Shown: one piece after another, positions 28,943 through 38,530 of the stretch
Numbering within the stretch: position 1 is the first letter of the stretch
Layout of the letters: each line of letters starts with the position of its first letter
Assembly (NCBI GenBank): GCA_902567685.1
Contig: CACFNH010000001.1
Span: 269,998 to 333,997, forward strand
Length of the DNA stretch: 64,000 nt
Origin: an uncultured Pelagibacteraceae bacterium
GTDB taxonomy: Bacteria; Pseudomonadota; Alphaproteobacteria; Pelagibacterales; Pelagibacteraceae
Direction: 5' to 3'
Notes under the pieces: model-generated
What the model was told of the DNA's origin: nothing
Seen by the model: only the letters and a program-made list of their open reading frames with translations
Database searches by the model: none
Program-made: the position numbers and the translations under genes

Positions 28943-30325
28943 ATGAATTTATTAATCTTCGCATTAATAATATTATTTGGTTTATCTAGCTATTACTTTG
29001 GCCGCTCAGAGGCGCGCAAATTAATTACAACTAATAAAATTAAACTAAATGCCCTACCATCGTATTATGGATATTATTTAGGTATCTGGTGTGGGTTACC
29101 AGCTCTTATTATTTTATCTCTATGGTCTTTATTTGAACCCACAATTATTAAAATGGTTATTTTGAGCAATTTCTCTAATGTAGAATCAAAAGACTTATTT
29201 TATGAGCAAACTTTATCTTTTTTTAATGGAAATTTTACAGGTGAATTAACTAATAATATTAAAATTGCTTCTGAAAAGTATTCCTCTTTAAATGCTATTG
29301 CATACAATTCAAAAATAGCCCTGCTAGCTTCAGCAGTAATTTTTTCAACCTCATATGCTTATAAGAAAGTAAAGTCGAATAATAGAGCAAGAGATGATGT
29401 GGAATTGATTTTAAAAGGATTATTGTTCGTATCTTCTTTGGTAGCAATTTTAACAACAATAGGAATAATAGTTTCTTTGCTTTTTGAGAGTATAAAGTTT
29501 TTCTCAACTATAAATTTATTTGATTTTATCTTTGGCACATCTTGGAGTCCGCAAAGGGCTTTTGTAAGAGATGCTTCAACCATTACTCCAGAAGAATATC
29601 TTGAATTAAAAGATGCATTTGGATCAGTTCCCCTTTTTGCGGGAACGGCATTCATAGCGTTAATAGCAATGTGTGTTGCTGTTCCTATAGGACTTTTTTC
29701 GGGAATTTATTTAGCTGAATATGCGAGCACAAAAGTTAGAAAATATTCAAAACCAATTATAGAAATTTTAGCAGGTATCCCTACTGTTGTTTACGGATTC
29801 TTTGCCGCTTTAACTGTAGGCCCTTTCTTTAGAACGGTTGGCGAAAGCTTAGGCTTAACAGTTTCTTCTGAAAGTGCTTTGGCGGCAGGATTAATTATGG
29901 GCGTTATGATTATTCCTTACATCTCATCTCTTTCAGATGACGTAATCAATTCAGTGCCTCAGTCATTGAGAGATGGTTCTTATGCTGTTGGCGCTACTAA
30001 ATCAGAAACTATTAAAAAAGTAATTATTCCAGCTGCACTACCAGGTATTATTGGTTCAATTTTATTAGCAGTTTCAAGAGCTATAGGTGAAACCATGATT
30101 GTAGTTATGGCTGCTGGGTTAGCAGCAAACTTAACAATCAATCCGTTAGAGTCTACAACTACAATTACAACTCAAATAGTAATGATATTAGTAGGCGATC
30201 AGGAGTTCGATAGTCCAAAAACACAAGCTGCTTTTGCTTTGGGATTAACTTTATTTATAGCAACATTATTTTTAAATTATATAGCTCTTAGAGTTGTCAA
30301 AAAATATAGAGAAAAATATGACTAA
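28943..30325 (+). CDS. pstC: phosphate ABC transporter permease PstC
   Basis: PIIEILAGIPTVVYGFFA, AVGATKSETIKKVIIPAALPGI. Confidence 0.95.
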   Translation: MNLLIFALIILFGLSSYYFGRSEARKLITTNKIKLNALPSYYGYYLGIWCGLPALIILSLWSLFEPTIIKMVILSNFSNVESKDLFYEQTLSFFNGNFTGELTNNIKIASEKYSSLNAIAYNSKIALLASAVIFSTSYAYKKVKSNNRARDDVELILKGLLFVSSLVAILTTIGIIVSLLFESIKFFSTINLFDFIFGTSWSPQRAFVRDASTITPEEYLELKDAFGSVPLFAGTAFIALIAMCVAVPIGLFSGIYLAEYASTKVRKYSKPIIEILAGIPTVVYGFFAALTVGPFFRTVGESLGLTVSSESALAAGLIMGVMIIPYISSLSDDVINSVPQSLRDGSYAVGATKSETIKKVIIPAALPGIIGSILLAVSRAIGETMIVVMAAGLAANLTINPLESTTTITTQIVMILVGDQEFDSPKTQAAFALGLTLFIATLFLNYIALRVVKKYREKYD

Positions 30326-31580
30326 AGAAGAACGATTAAAAAAAAGACATAATGCGGAAAAAAGATTTAGATTTTATGGTCTTTTGTCAGTTTCATTAGC
30401 GGTAATTTTCGTATTAGTATTAATTCAAAATATTGTTTCTAAAGGAAGTTCAGCGTTTAGCAGAACTACTATAGCAGCCGATATATCTTTTAATGCTGAT
30501 TTGCTAGAAATTGAAGGTCCAATTACCAAACAATCATTAGAAGAAGCTGAGTTTTATGACTTAGCGGTAGAAAGCATATTAAAAATTTATCCTAGCAAAG
30601 ATTCAAAAGAAGAAAGACAAGTTTTAAGATTATTTAGTCCAGACTATGAGTATGAAATCAAAAGATATCTAATAAAAAATCCGGATAAAATAAACCAGGT
30701 TGCAAGTGTAGAGCTAACATCTTCCGATGATGTTGATCAGCTTAATAAAGGTAATTTTCCAAGAGATTTGCCAGAAGACAGAAGAAGAGTTTCAAATTTT
30801 CAATTAAATATTTATGACAATTTAGTTGAAGAGGGCAAAATCGGAAAGAAATTCAATGATTATTTCTTTTCTAAGGGAGACTCTAGAGATCCAGAATTAG
30901 CAGGCATAGGTGGATCTTTAATGGGATCATTTTTTACAATTATAATTTGTTTAATCTTATCATTTCCTATCGCTATTATGGCGTCAATTTACTTAGAGGA
31001 ATTTGCTCCTAAAAATAGAATTACAGACTTTATTGAGATTAATATAAACAATTTAGCAGCTGTACCTTCAATCGTTTATGGATTACTTGGGTTAGGAATT
31101 TTATTGAGTGTAATGGATTTTCCGAGATCTACCCCTCTTGTAGCAGGTATTACTTTATCGTTGATGACTTTACCAAGAATAATTATTCCATGTAGAGCTT
31201 CGCTTAAAGCAGTTCCGCCATCTATCAGAGAGGCTGCGTTATCTGTTGGCGCTTCGAAATTTCAAACTGTTTTTCATCATGTAGTGCCTTTAGCAATGCC
31301 TGGAACTTTATCAGGAACTATTATTGGTTTAGCACAAGCACTTGGTGAGACAGCACCTTTAATATTAATTGGAATGGTTGCATTTGTTGTTGATATACCT
31401 GGCACCCCAGTTGATCCTTCAGCTTCTTTACCTGTACAAGTTTACTTATGGTCTGAACAAGCGGAAAGAGGCTTTGTTGAAAAAACTTCAGCTACTATTA
31501 TGATGTTACTAGGTTTTCTTATTGTAATGAATTTCATAGCTGTTTATCTTAGACAAAAATTTGAAAAAAAATGGAATTAA
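30318..31580 (+). CDS. pstA: phosphate ABC transporter permease PstA
   Basis: [42 protein letters not shown] at 30318 preferred over 30294. Confidence 0.95.
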   Translation: MTKEERLKKRHNAEKRFRFYGLLSVSLAVIFVLVLIQNIVSKGSSAFSRTTIAADISFNADLLEIEGPITKQSLEEAEFYDLAVESILKIYPSKDSKEERQVLRLFSPDYEYEIKRYLIKNPDKINQVASVELTSSDDVDQLNKGNFPRDLPEDRRRVSNFQLNIYDNLVEEGKIGKKFNDYFFSKGDSRDPELAGIGGSLMGSFFTIIICLILSFPIAIMASIYLEEFAPKNRITDFIEININNLAAVPSIVYGLLGLGILLSVMDFPRSTPLVAGITLSLMTLPRIIIPCRASLKAVPPSIREAALSVGASKFQTVFHHVVPLAMPGTLSGTIIGLAQALGETAPLILIGMVAFVVDIPGTPVDPSASLPVQVYLWSEQAERGFVEKTSATIMMLLGFLIVMNFIAVYLRQKFEKKWN

Positions 31581-32344
31581 ATAACTCAAAAATAAAAATA
31601 AAATCAAAAAATTTAAATGTTTATTACGGCAATAAACAAGCATTACACAATATTAATTTAGAAATTAATAACAAAGAAGTCACAGCTTTAATAGGCCCTT
31701 CTGGATGTGGAAAGTCCACTTTTATAAGATGCATCAACAGAATGAATGATACGATAGATATTTGCAAAGTAGATGGTTCAATAGAAATAGACGGCAAGGA
31801 AGTTAATGATAAAAATGTAGATGTTGTTACTCTAAGAGAAAAAATTGGAATGGTTTTTCAAAAACCTAATCCGTTTCCAAAGAGCATTTATGATAATATT
31901 GCTTATGGCCCAACTATTCATGGAATAGGAGAAAAAAAAGATGAAATGGATAAGATTGTTGAAACAAGTTTAAAAAAAGCTGCATTGTGGGATGAAGTAA
32001 AAGATCGTTTGAATGAGCCCGGAACAGGTTTATCTGGCGGTCAACAACAAAGATTGTGTATTGCAAGAGCTCTCTCAGTAAATCCAGAAGTAATACTTAT
32101 GGATGAACCATGTTCTTCACTAGACCCTATCGCTACTGCAAAAATTGAAGAGTTAATAGATGATTTGAAGAAAAGCTATACAATTGTTATAGTAACACAT
32201 TCGATGGCCCAAGCAGTGAGAGTTTCACAGAAAACAGGTTTTTTCCATTTGGGCAAAATAATCGAAGTTGATACAACAGAAAAAATTTTTAAGAACCCGG
32301 CTAATAAAATGACACAAGATTATATAACAGGAAGGTTTGGTTAA
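31571..32344 (+). CDS. pstB: phosphate ABC transporter ATP-binding protein
   Basis: [42 protein letters not shown]. Confidence 0.97.
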   Translation: MELNNSKIKIKSKNLNVYYGNKQALHNINLEINNKEVTALIGPSGCGKSTFIRCINRMNDTIDICKVDGSIEIDGKEVNDKNVDVVTLREKIGMVFQKPNPFPKSIYDNIAYGPTIHGIGEKKDEMDKIVETSLKKAALWDEVKDRLNEPGTGLSGGQQQRLCIARALSVNPEVILMDEPCSSLDPIATAKIEELIDDLKKSYTIVIVTHSMAQAVRVSQKTGFFHLGKIIEVDTTEKIFKNPANKMTQDYITGRFG

Positions 32345-33040
32345 ATGTCAGATACTGGACATACAGTTAAGTCTTACGCAGAAGAAATGCAGAGTCTTAA
32401 TGATGATTTGGTTAAAATGGGCAGTCTTACCGAAAGTCAACTTGCAGATGCTATGGAAGCTGTCATTAAGCTAGATAAAGAGTCCGTCGATAAGATTGTT
32501 AAAAATGATAGTAAAATTAATGCACTTAGATCTGCTATAGACAATCAAATTACAACAGTATTAGTAAAACGTGCGCCAATGGCCGTTGATCTAAGAATTA
32601 CTATTTCAACAATGAAAATCTCACATGATTTGGAAAGAATAGGCGATTTAGCAAAAAGTGTCGCAAAAAAAGTCACTCCCTTACCAATAGATTTGCCTGA
32701 CGAGCTGGTAAACAGTTTAAGAAGATTGGGCGATCTAGTGCAGAAGCAATTGAAGGATGTCTTAGACGCCTACTTAAATAATTCAAAGGAGAAAGCTGTA
32801 GAAATTTGGAGAAAAGATGAACAAGTTGATGATCTAACTAATTTAGCAATGAATGAAGTAGCCAATTACCTTCAAAAAGATAAAAAAAATTTAGAAATGG
32901 CTACGCACTTACTATTTGTAACAAAAAATATTGAAAGAGCTGGAGACCACATTACAAATATAGCAGAGTCACTTTATTATTTAATTGAGGGTGAATATTT
33001 AGAAGGAGCTAGACCAAAAGGCAAACCTCTAGACAGCTGA
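32345..33040 (+). CDS. phoU: phosphate transport system regulator PhoU
   Basis: DLRITISTMKISHDLERIGDLAKSVAK; downstream of pstB. Confidence 0.95.
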   Translation: MSDTGHTVKSYAEEMQSLNDDLVKMGSLTESQLADAMEAVIKLDKESVDKIVKNDSKINALRSAIDNQITTVLVKRAPMAVDLRITISTMKISHDLERIGDLAKSVAKKVTPLPIDLPDELVNSLRRLGDLVQKQLKDVLDAYLNNSKEKAVEIWRKDEQVDDLTNLAMNEVANYLQKDKKNLEMATHLLFVTKNIERAGDHITNIAESLYYLIEGEYLEGARPKGKPLDS

Positions 33041-33723
33041 TGAGCGCACATATTTTTGTAGTTGAAGATGAAAAACCCATACAAACACTACTACGATATA
33101 ATCTTGAAAAAGAAGGATTCAAAGTTTCATCAAGTGAAAATGGTGAAGAAGCCTTATCTTTAATTAAAGAAAAAAAACCAGATTTGATCTTACTAGATTG
33201 GATGCTACCTGATCTTTCAGGAATAAAAATTTGTCAGCATTTAAAGCATGATAAAAAAGTTAAAGGCATACCTATTATAATGCTTACTGCTAAAGGAGAA
33301 GAAGAAGACAAGGTAAAAGGTCTAGAAAGCGGAGCAGAAGATTATTTAACTAAACCATTTAGCTTTCCCGAACTTCTAGCAAGAATAAAAGCTATGCTAA
33401 GAAGAGTAAAACCAACCGCAGTCAACGAAGAAATTATTTATCTTGATTTAAAGGTAGATAGAGAATCCATGAAAGTTTATCGTCAAAATAAAGAGGTATC
33501 CCTTGGACCAAAAGAATTTAAATTATTAGATTTTCTAATCACTCAGCCCAAAAGAGTATATTCTAGAGAACAACTCCTAGAGCAAGTTTGGGGAGAAGAT
33601 ATAAATGTTGAATCAAGAACAGTTGACGTTCATATCACTAGATTAAGACAAGCGATCAACATTGAAGGTTCAAAACCTTTAATTAGAACAGTAAGATCTG
33701 CAGGATATTCTTTAGAAAATTAA
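33040..33723 (+). CDS. phoB: phosphate regulon response regulator PhoB
   Basis: Receiver domain (LLDWMLPDLSG) + winged helix (RTVDVHITRLRQAI). Confidence 0.95.
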   Translation: MSAHIFVVEDEKPIQTLLRYNLEKEGFKVSSSENGEEALSLIKEKKPDLILLDWMLPDLSGIKICQHLKHDKKVKGIPIIMLTAKGEEEDKVKGLESGAEDYLTKPFSFPELLARIKAMLRRVKPTAVNEEIIYLDLKVDRESMKVYRQNKEVSLGPKEFKLLDFLITQPKRVYSREQLLEQVWGEDINVESRTVDVHITRLRQAINIEGSKPLIRTVRSAGYSLEN

Positions 33724-33933
33724 TTGATAAAATCCAACCATAAATAAAGGTATCTGTAATCCAAAGTTTGTAAGAATAGCTTTATCCTTTGATAAAAATC
33801 CAGCTATCGTCCAACCTACAACTCCAGCACCATGAAACATTATATTTATTGGATACATATTTAAGTTAGTTAATAAAATGCCTGTTAAAACTAAAAAAGT
33901 GCTTATCCATTTAAGGTACTTTTTAATAAACAT
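33712..33933 (-). CDS. small membrane protein
   Basis: 73 aa, three hydrophobic segments; convergent overlap with phoB 3' end. Confidence 0.5.
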   Translation of the reverse strand: MFIKKYLKWISTFLVLTGILLTNLNMYPINIMFHGAGVVGWTIAGFLSKDKAILTNFGLQIPLFMVGFYQLIF

Positions 33934-34009
33934 CTGACCTCTCCTATAATTATTGTTTATTAAGAATTTATTACAAATTAGAAGAGAAAGATACTTTGGT
34001 TAGAAATAG

Positions 34010-35044
34010 TTAACAGCCTTTGAAGGAAGAGGCCATATCATTTAATAAATCAAAATATAAATTTTTACCTTTATCGAGTTTTGCTCCTAAAGGATCTAAG
34101 ATACCTGTTTTAACTTTAGTATCCTTAGCAATTGATTTTATAATTGATGGATTAAATTGAGGTTCTGAAAAAATACAGTTTACTTTTTCGTGTTCAATAA
34201 CCTCTCTAATTTCTGATAGTTGTTCAGCTCCTGGCATAACATCTGTATTTACTGTTAAAGCTCCAAGAACCTTAATATTAAATCGGTTTTCAAAGTATTG
34301 ATACGCATCATGAAAAACCACAAATCTTAAATCTTTATTTAAATCTTTTTTAATAGCTTTAGTTAACATATCAATATCAGCTAACGCCTTTTTAGAGTTA
34401 GCTTTATAAGCTGCACTATTTTTTGAATCTAGTTGAACTAATTGTTTTGTAATTTCTTTAATTATTACTTTAGCATTCATTGGGTCTAACCAAACATGCG
34501 GATCATGTTCTCCATGTGCGTGTCCTTCATGACCATCATGCTCTTTGTGCTCATCTTTGTGCTCATCGTGACCATGTTCTTTATGTTCGTCTTTATGTTC
34601 ATCTTTATGCTCGTCATGACCATGTTCTTTATGTTCATCTTTATGCTCGTCATGCCCGTGATCGTCGTGTCCTTCAAAAATATTTTTTTCTCTAAACTCT
34701 AATTTTTTAATTCCTTTTAAATCCATAACTTCAATATTTTTTGCTTTTTTAGCAATTGTGTTTAAAGGTTTTTCTAGAAAAGCTTCTAGATCTTCACCTA
34801 CCCAAATAACAAGGTCAGCATTTTCTAACATTTTTGCATGTGAAGGTTTTAAGCTAAAACCATGAGGTGAATTATATCCATCAACTATTACATCAGGTTT
34901 TCCAACTCCATCCATAACATAGCTTGCTAAAGAGTGTATTGGCTTGATTGAAGTTACCACTTTAACATCAGCATTTGCTGATGAAACTAATGAAATAATA
35001 GAAAATAGTACTAATATTAAAAAAGAGTGTATTCTGTTTGTCAT
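34010..35044 (-). CDS. znuA: zinc ABC transporter substrate-binding protein
   Basis: Signal peptide, His/Asp/Glu/Lys-rich loop, HDPHVWLDP; divergent from znuCB. Confidence 0.93.
   Translation of the reverse strand: MTNRIHSFLILVLFSIISLVSSANADVKVVTSIKPIHSLASYVMDGVGKPDVIVDGYNSPHGFSLKPSHAKMLENADLVIWVGEDLEAFLEKPLNTIAKKAKNIEVMDLKGIKKLEFREKNIFEGHDDHGHDEHKDEHKEHGHDEHKDEHKDEHKEHGHDEHKDEHKEHDGHEGHAHGEHDPHVWLDPMNAKVIIKEITKQLVQLDSKNSAAYKANSKKALADIDMLTKAIKKDLNKDLRFVVFHDAYQYFENRFNIKVLGALTVNTDVMPGAEQLSEIREVIEHEKVNCIFSEPQFNPSIIKSIAKDTKVKTGILDPLGAKLDKGKNLYFDLLNDMASSFKGC
34525..34675. repeat. tandem DNA repeats encoding the ZnuA His-rich loop
   Basis: Repeated HGHDEHKDEHKE-type peptide units with near-identical DNA. 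Confidence 0.85.
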
Positions 35045-35049
35045 AAAAT

Positions 35050-35082
35050 TGTTATATTATAACGGCTTGTTATAATATAACA
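35050..35082. promoter_or_regulatory. double Zur-type operator between znuA and znuC
   Basis: TGTTATATTATAAC-GGCTT-GTTATAATATAACA; two GTTATAnTATAAC palindromes. Confidence 0.8.
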
Positions 35083-35104
35083 TTTATTAAATCAAGGGTT
35101 AATT

Positions 35105-35860
35105 ATGTCCAAAGCAAAAAATAAAGTTCTACTAAAAGTTGAGAACGTTGGCTTATTAAAAAGTGATAAATGGTTAGTCAGAGGAGTATCCTTGGAGGTT
35201 AAGCAAGGAGAAATTGTTACTTTAATAGGCCCTAATGGTTCAGGAAAATCAACAACAGCAAAAATTGCTTTAGGCATACATAAGAAAATAGATGGAAAAG
35301 TACAAAAATTTACCGATAAAATTGGATACGTTCCTCAAAAAATTTCTATAGATTGGACACTACCTATCAGGGTGATTGATTTTATGCTTTTAACGGAAAA
35401 GCTGACTAATGATCAGATAAATGTTGCTTTAAATTTAACTGGAGTAGACCATCTAAAAAATAAAAGCTTAAGCAATTTATCAGGCGGAGAATTTCAAAGA
35501 GTCCTAATAGCAAGAGCTATAGCAAAAAAACCCGATCTATTGGTTTTAGATGAGCCTGTTCAAGGAGTAGATTTCAAAGGGGAAATAGCTTTATACGAAC
35601 TTATCAAGAAAATTTCTGAGGAATTAAGTTGCGGAATACTTTTAATTTCTCATGACTTACACGTAGTAATGTCTGCAACAGATTTTGTAGTGTGTTTGAA
35701 CGGTCATGTTTGCTGTTCAGGAACACCCCAGGCTGTTGCAAAAAACGATCAATACCAAGAATTATTTGGCGACCGAGCTTCTAAAATTTTATCTTTATAT
35801 GAACATAAGCATGATCACACCCACGCACAAGACGGAACAATTAAAAGGAAAAATAATTAA
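35105..35860 (+). CDS. znuC: zinc ABC transporter ATP-binding protein
   Basis: GPNGSGKST, LSGGEFQRVLIARAIAK, His-rich C-terminus. Confidence 0.93.
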   Translation: MSKAKNKVLLKVENVGLLKSDKWLVRGVSLEVKQGEIVTLIGPNGSGKSTTAKIALGIHKKIDGKVQKFTDKIGYVPQKISIDWTLPIRVIDFMLLTEKLTNDQINVALNLTGVDHLKNKSLSNLSGGEFQRVLIARAIAKKPDLLVLDEPVQGVDFKGEIALYELIKKISEELSCGILLISHDLHVVMSATDFVVCLNGHVCCSGTPQAVAKNDQYQELFGDRASKILSLYEHKHDHTHAQDGTIKRKNN

Positions 35861-35862
35861 AA

Positions 35863-36666
35863 ATGTTAGATGATTTTTTTATAAGAGCGTTATTAGCTGG
35901 TATAGGAATTGCTTTAATCACTGGTCCACTTGGGTGCTTTGTTATCTGGAGAAGATTATCTTTTTTTGCAGGTACTTTAGCTCATTCTGCTTTTTTGGGA
36001 GTAACAATGGCAGTGATCTTTGAGATTAGTATTGCTTTTTCAGTATTCATAATCTCTTCAGTTATTGCAATTATGTTATTGAAGTTACAAAAAGGAACAA
36101 AATTACCTAGTGATGCCTTATTAGGCTTGTTAGCACATTCATCTCTTGCGGTAGGGCTTGTAGTAGTCGGATTTTTAACATCAATAAGATTTGATATCAT
36201 GGGTTTATTATTTGGTGACATACTAGCTGTAAATCAAATTGATTTACTATTTATTTGGATAGGTGGAGCTTTAATATTATTAATTTTAAAATTAATTTGG
36301 AAACCCTTGTTTGCTTCTACCGTAAATCATGAATTAGCTGAAGCTGAAGGCATGAAGCCTGACACGATGAATGCAATTTTTACCATTCTAATGGCTGCAA
36401 TAATTGCTATTTCAATTAAAATTGTTGGTCTGCTTTTAATTACTGGAATGCTTATTATTCCAGCAGCTGCTGCTAGAAATATTTCCAACAATCCTCAGCA
36501 AATGATTATGCTATCGATATTGGGAGGATTGATGTCTGTACTAATAGGATTATTTTCATCTTTGGAATTTAATACGGCTTCAGGACCTTCTATTATTACT
36601 GCAGCTTTAATCTTATTTTGTTTAACACTTATTAACTTTAGAAAATATTCTGATTTGAAAAAATAA
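35863..36666 (+). CDS. znuB: zinc ABC transporter permease
   Basis: ABC-3 family: GPLGCFVIWRRLSFFAGTLAHSAFLG. Confidence 0.93.
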   Translation: MLDDFFIRALLAGIGIALITGPLGCFVIWRRLSFFAGTLAHSAFLGVTMAVIFEISIAFSVFIISSVIAIMLLKLQKGTKLPSDALLGLLAHSSLAVGLVVVGFLTSIRFDIMGLLFGDILAVNQIDLLFIWIGGALILLILKLIWKPLFASTVNHELAEAEGMKPDTMNAIFTILMAAIIAISIKIVGLLLITGMLIIPAAAARNISNNPQQMIMLSILGGLMSVLIGLFSSLEFNTASGPSIITAALILFCLTLINFRKYSDLKK

Positions 36667-36688
36667 ACTTAAATTGGTAAACTAATAT

Positions 36689-37081
36689 ATGGCTCAAGCA
36701 CAGATTCTCTCAAAAAATCAACAGATGGTTTTTCAAATTATAGAAAAAGCAAAAGGGCCCCTTAAAGCATATTCAATTTTATATGATGTTCAAAAAAAAG
36801 GTATCAAAGCTCCTTTGCAAGTTTATAGAGCTTTAGACAAATTACTTGAATTAGGAAAAATTCATAAAATTGAAAGCAGGAATGCCTTTGTGGCTTGTAA
36901 AAATTCAAATTGTGAAATTACAAAGGCTACAGCTTTTTCAATTTGTGAAAAATGTGAGAAGGTTACTGAAATCAATAACTCCAAATTAACTAATTATCTA
37001 TCTAATTTTCAAGACACAACAGGAATGAAATATTCTAAGTATAATTTAGAATTTTTTGGTTTATGCAAAAAGTGTAAATAA
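36689..37081 (+). CDS. zur: Fur-family zinc uptake regulator
   Basis: Winged-helix N-terminus, CEKCEKV and CKKCK Cys pairs; after znuCB. Confidence 0.85.
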   Translation: MAQAQILSKNQQMVFQIIEKAKGPLKAYSILYDVQKKGIKAPLQVYRALDKLLELGKIHKIESRNAFVACKNSNCEITKATAFSICEKCEKVTEINNSKLTNYLSNFQDTTGMKYSKYNLEFFGLCKKCK

Positions 37082-37082
37082 T

Positions 37083-37580
37083 TTAACCTGCTGATTTAAT
37101 TTTCTTTTCAAGAAATGCAGGCATCTCTTCATCCTTATCCGTAAGCTCTTCTTTTGGATTTTTAGGCTGAAATGCGTATAAAACGTGAAGCTTGCAATAT
37201 GGAAAATCTTCAATAGGCTTTCTCCCACAAAAATAGAACTTTTCTTCATCAGGATGTCCTATTGGCCATCTGCATGTAGACTCTGTTAATCCCTCTAGCG
37301 ATGTTGGTTTTTCAGGCTCAAAATTTTTGTCCAACAAGATAGATTTAAATTTACTCTTTCTGCTCATTGGCTGTTGAGCTTTTCGAGCTGGTTTAGCCTC
37401 TTGTTTACTCGATGAAGATGTTTGTTTAGAGGGGGCTCTTGCTTCTAGATTTAAACGATGTGCTTTTCCAATAACGGCGTTTCTTGTTGTATCCCCGAGC
37501 ATTTCAGCTATCTGGCTAGCCGTATGACCTTTGCCCCAAAGCTCTTTTAACTTTTCTACCTTTTCATTATTCCAACTCAT
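37083..37580 (-). CDS. gcrA: GcrA cell cycle regulator
   Basis: SWNNEKVEKLKELWGKGHTASQIAEMLG, CRWPIGHPDEEKFYFCGR. Confidence 0.9.
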   Translation of the reverse strand: MSWNNEKVEKLKELWGKGHTASQIAEMLGDTTRNAVIGKAHRLNLEARAPSKQTSSSSKQEAKPARKAQQPMSRKSKFKSILLDKNFEPEKPTSLEGLTESTCRWPIGHPDEEKFYFCGRKPIEDFPYCKLHVLYAFQPKNPKEELTDKDEEMPAFLEKKIKSAG

Positions 37581-37589
37581 AATACAACT

Positions 37590-37607
37590 TATACTATATA
37601 TAGTATA
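37590..37607. promoter_or_regulatory. perfect 18-bp palindrome upstream of gcrA
   Basis: TATACTATATATAGTATA. Confidence 0.45.
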
Positions 37608-37710
37608 TATTTAAAATCTAGTACATTATATTGTGGTAAGGAACAACAAAATCCCCGTGAAACATAGTTTTACACAGATTTTTAAGAAATTATGTTTATA
37701 AGACTTATTC

Positions 37711-38523
37711 ATGGTTGATATAGGCACAAAATATAAAATTGGAGCAAAGAAATTTGGCTTCATTAATTGGATTGGCGCATGGACTCTTTATAAAAAAGAA
37801 GTTCTAAGATTTTTAATTGTCTGGGCTCAAACTATTTTTTCTCCACTAATTTCATCTCTTTTATTTTTGATGGTTTTATCTTTAGCTATTGGATCTGATA
37901 GAGGAGACGTTTTGGGGGTATCTTTCATAACCTTTCTTGCACCTGGTTTAATAGCAATGCAAATTATTCAACAATCTTTTTCTCATTCTTCATCATCATT
38001 TATGATCGGAAAGATTCAGGGCAATATCGTTGATATTTTATACGCTCCACTATCACCTGGAGAAGTTATTACTGCCGTAACACTTGCTGCAGTTACTAGA
38101 AGTGTAATGATTGCCTTTATTACAATAATTATTTTTTATTTTATAATAGATTTTGAGATTAAAAATTACTTCACTTTAATTTTTTTTACTTTTTTTTCCT
38201 CATTTATTCTGGGAGCACTTGGTGTAATAGCTGGATTGTGGGCTGAAAAATTTGATCATATGGCAACGGTAACTAACTTTATTATTGTTCCACTTTCTTT
38301 TCTTTCTGGAACTTTTTATACGACTGATAGACTGCCTGACTTTCTCCAATCTGTTAGCAAGGCAAATCCATTTTTCTATATGATTGATGGATTTAGATAT
38401 AGTTTTCTAGAGACTTCTGATGGCTCAATATCTGTTGGTTTGATTTATTTATCTATTTTAAGTATTACTATTTGGTTTTTAGCTTACTTCCTTTACAAAA
38501 GAGGCTACAAAATTAAGTCATAA
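37711..38523 (+). CDS. ABC-2 type transporter permease
   Basis: Six hydrophobic segments, FLSGTFYTTDRLPDFLQSVSKANPFFYMIDGFR. Confidence 0.85.
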   Translation: MVDIGTKYKIGAKKFGFINWIGAWTLYKKEVLRFLIVWAQTIFSPLISSLLFLMVLSLAIGSDRGDVLGVSFITFLAPGLIAMQIIQQSFSHSSSSFMIGKIQGNIVDILYAPLSPGEVITAVTLAAVTRSVMIAFITIIIFYFIIDFEIKNYFTLIFFTFFSSFILGALGVIAGLWAEKFDHMATVTNFIIVPLSFLSGTFYTTDRLPDFLQSVSKANPFFYMIDGFRYSFLETSDGSISVGLIYLSILSITIWFLAYFLYKRGYKIKS

Positions 38524-38530
38524 TAAAAAA

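Noticed and set aside
34480-34702. Overlapping ORFs on both strands inside znuA (71, 68, 63 aa)
   Set aside because: By-products of the repetitive His-rich coding DNA; the znuA frame is clearly the real one.
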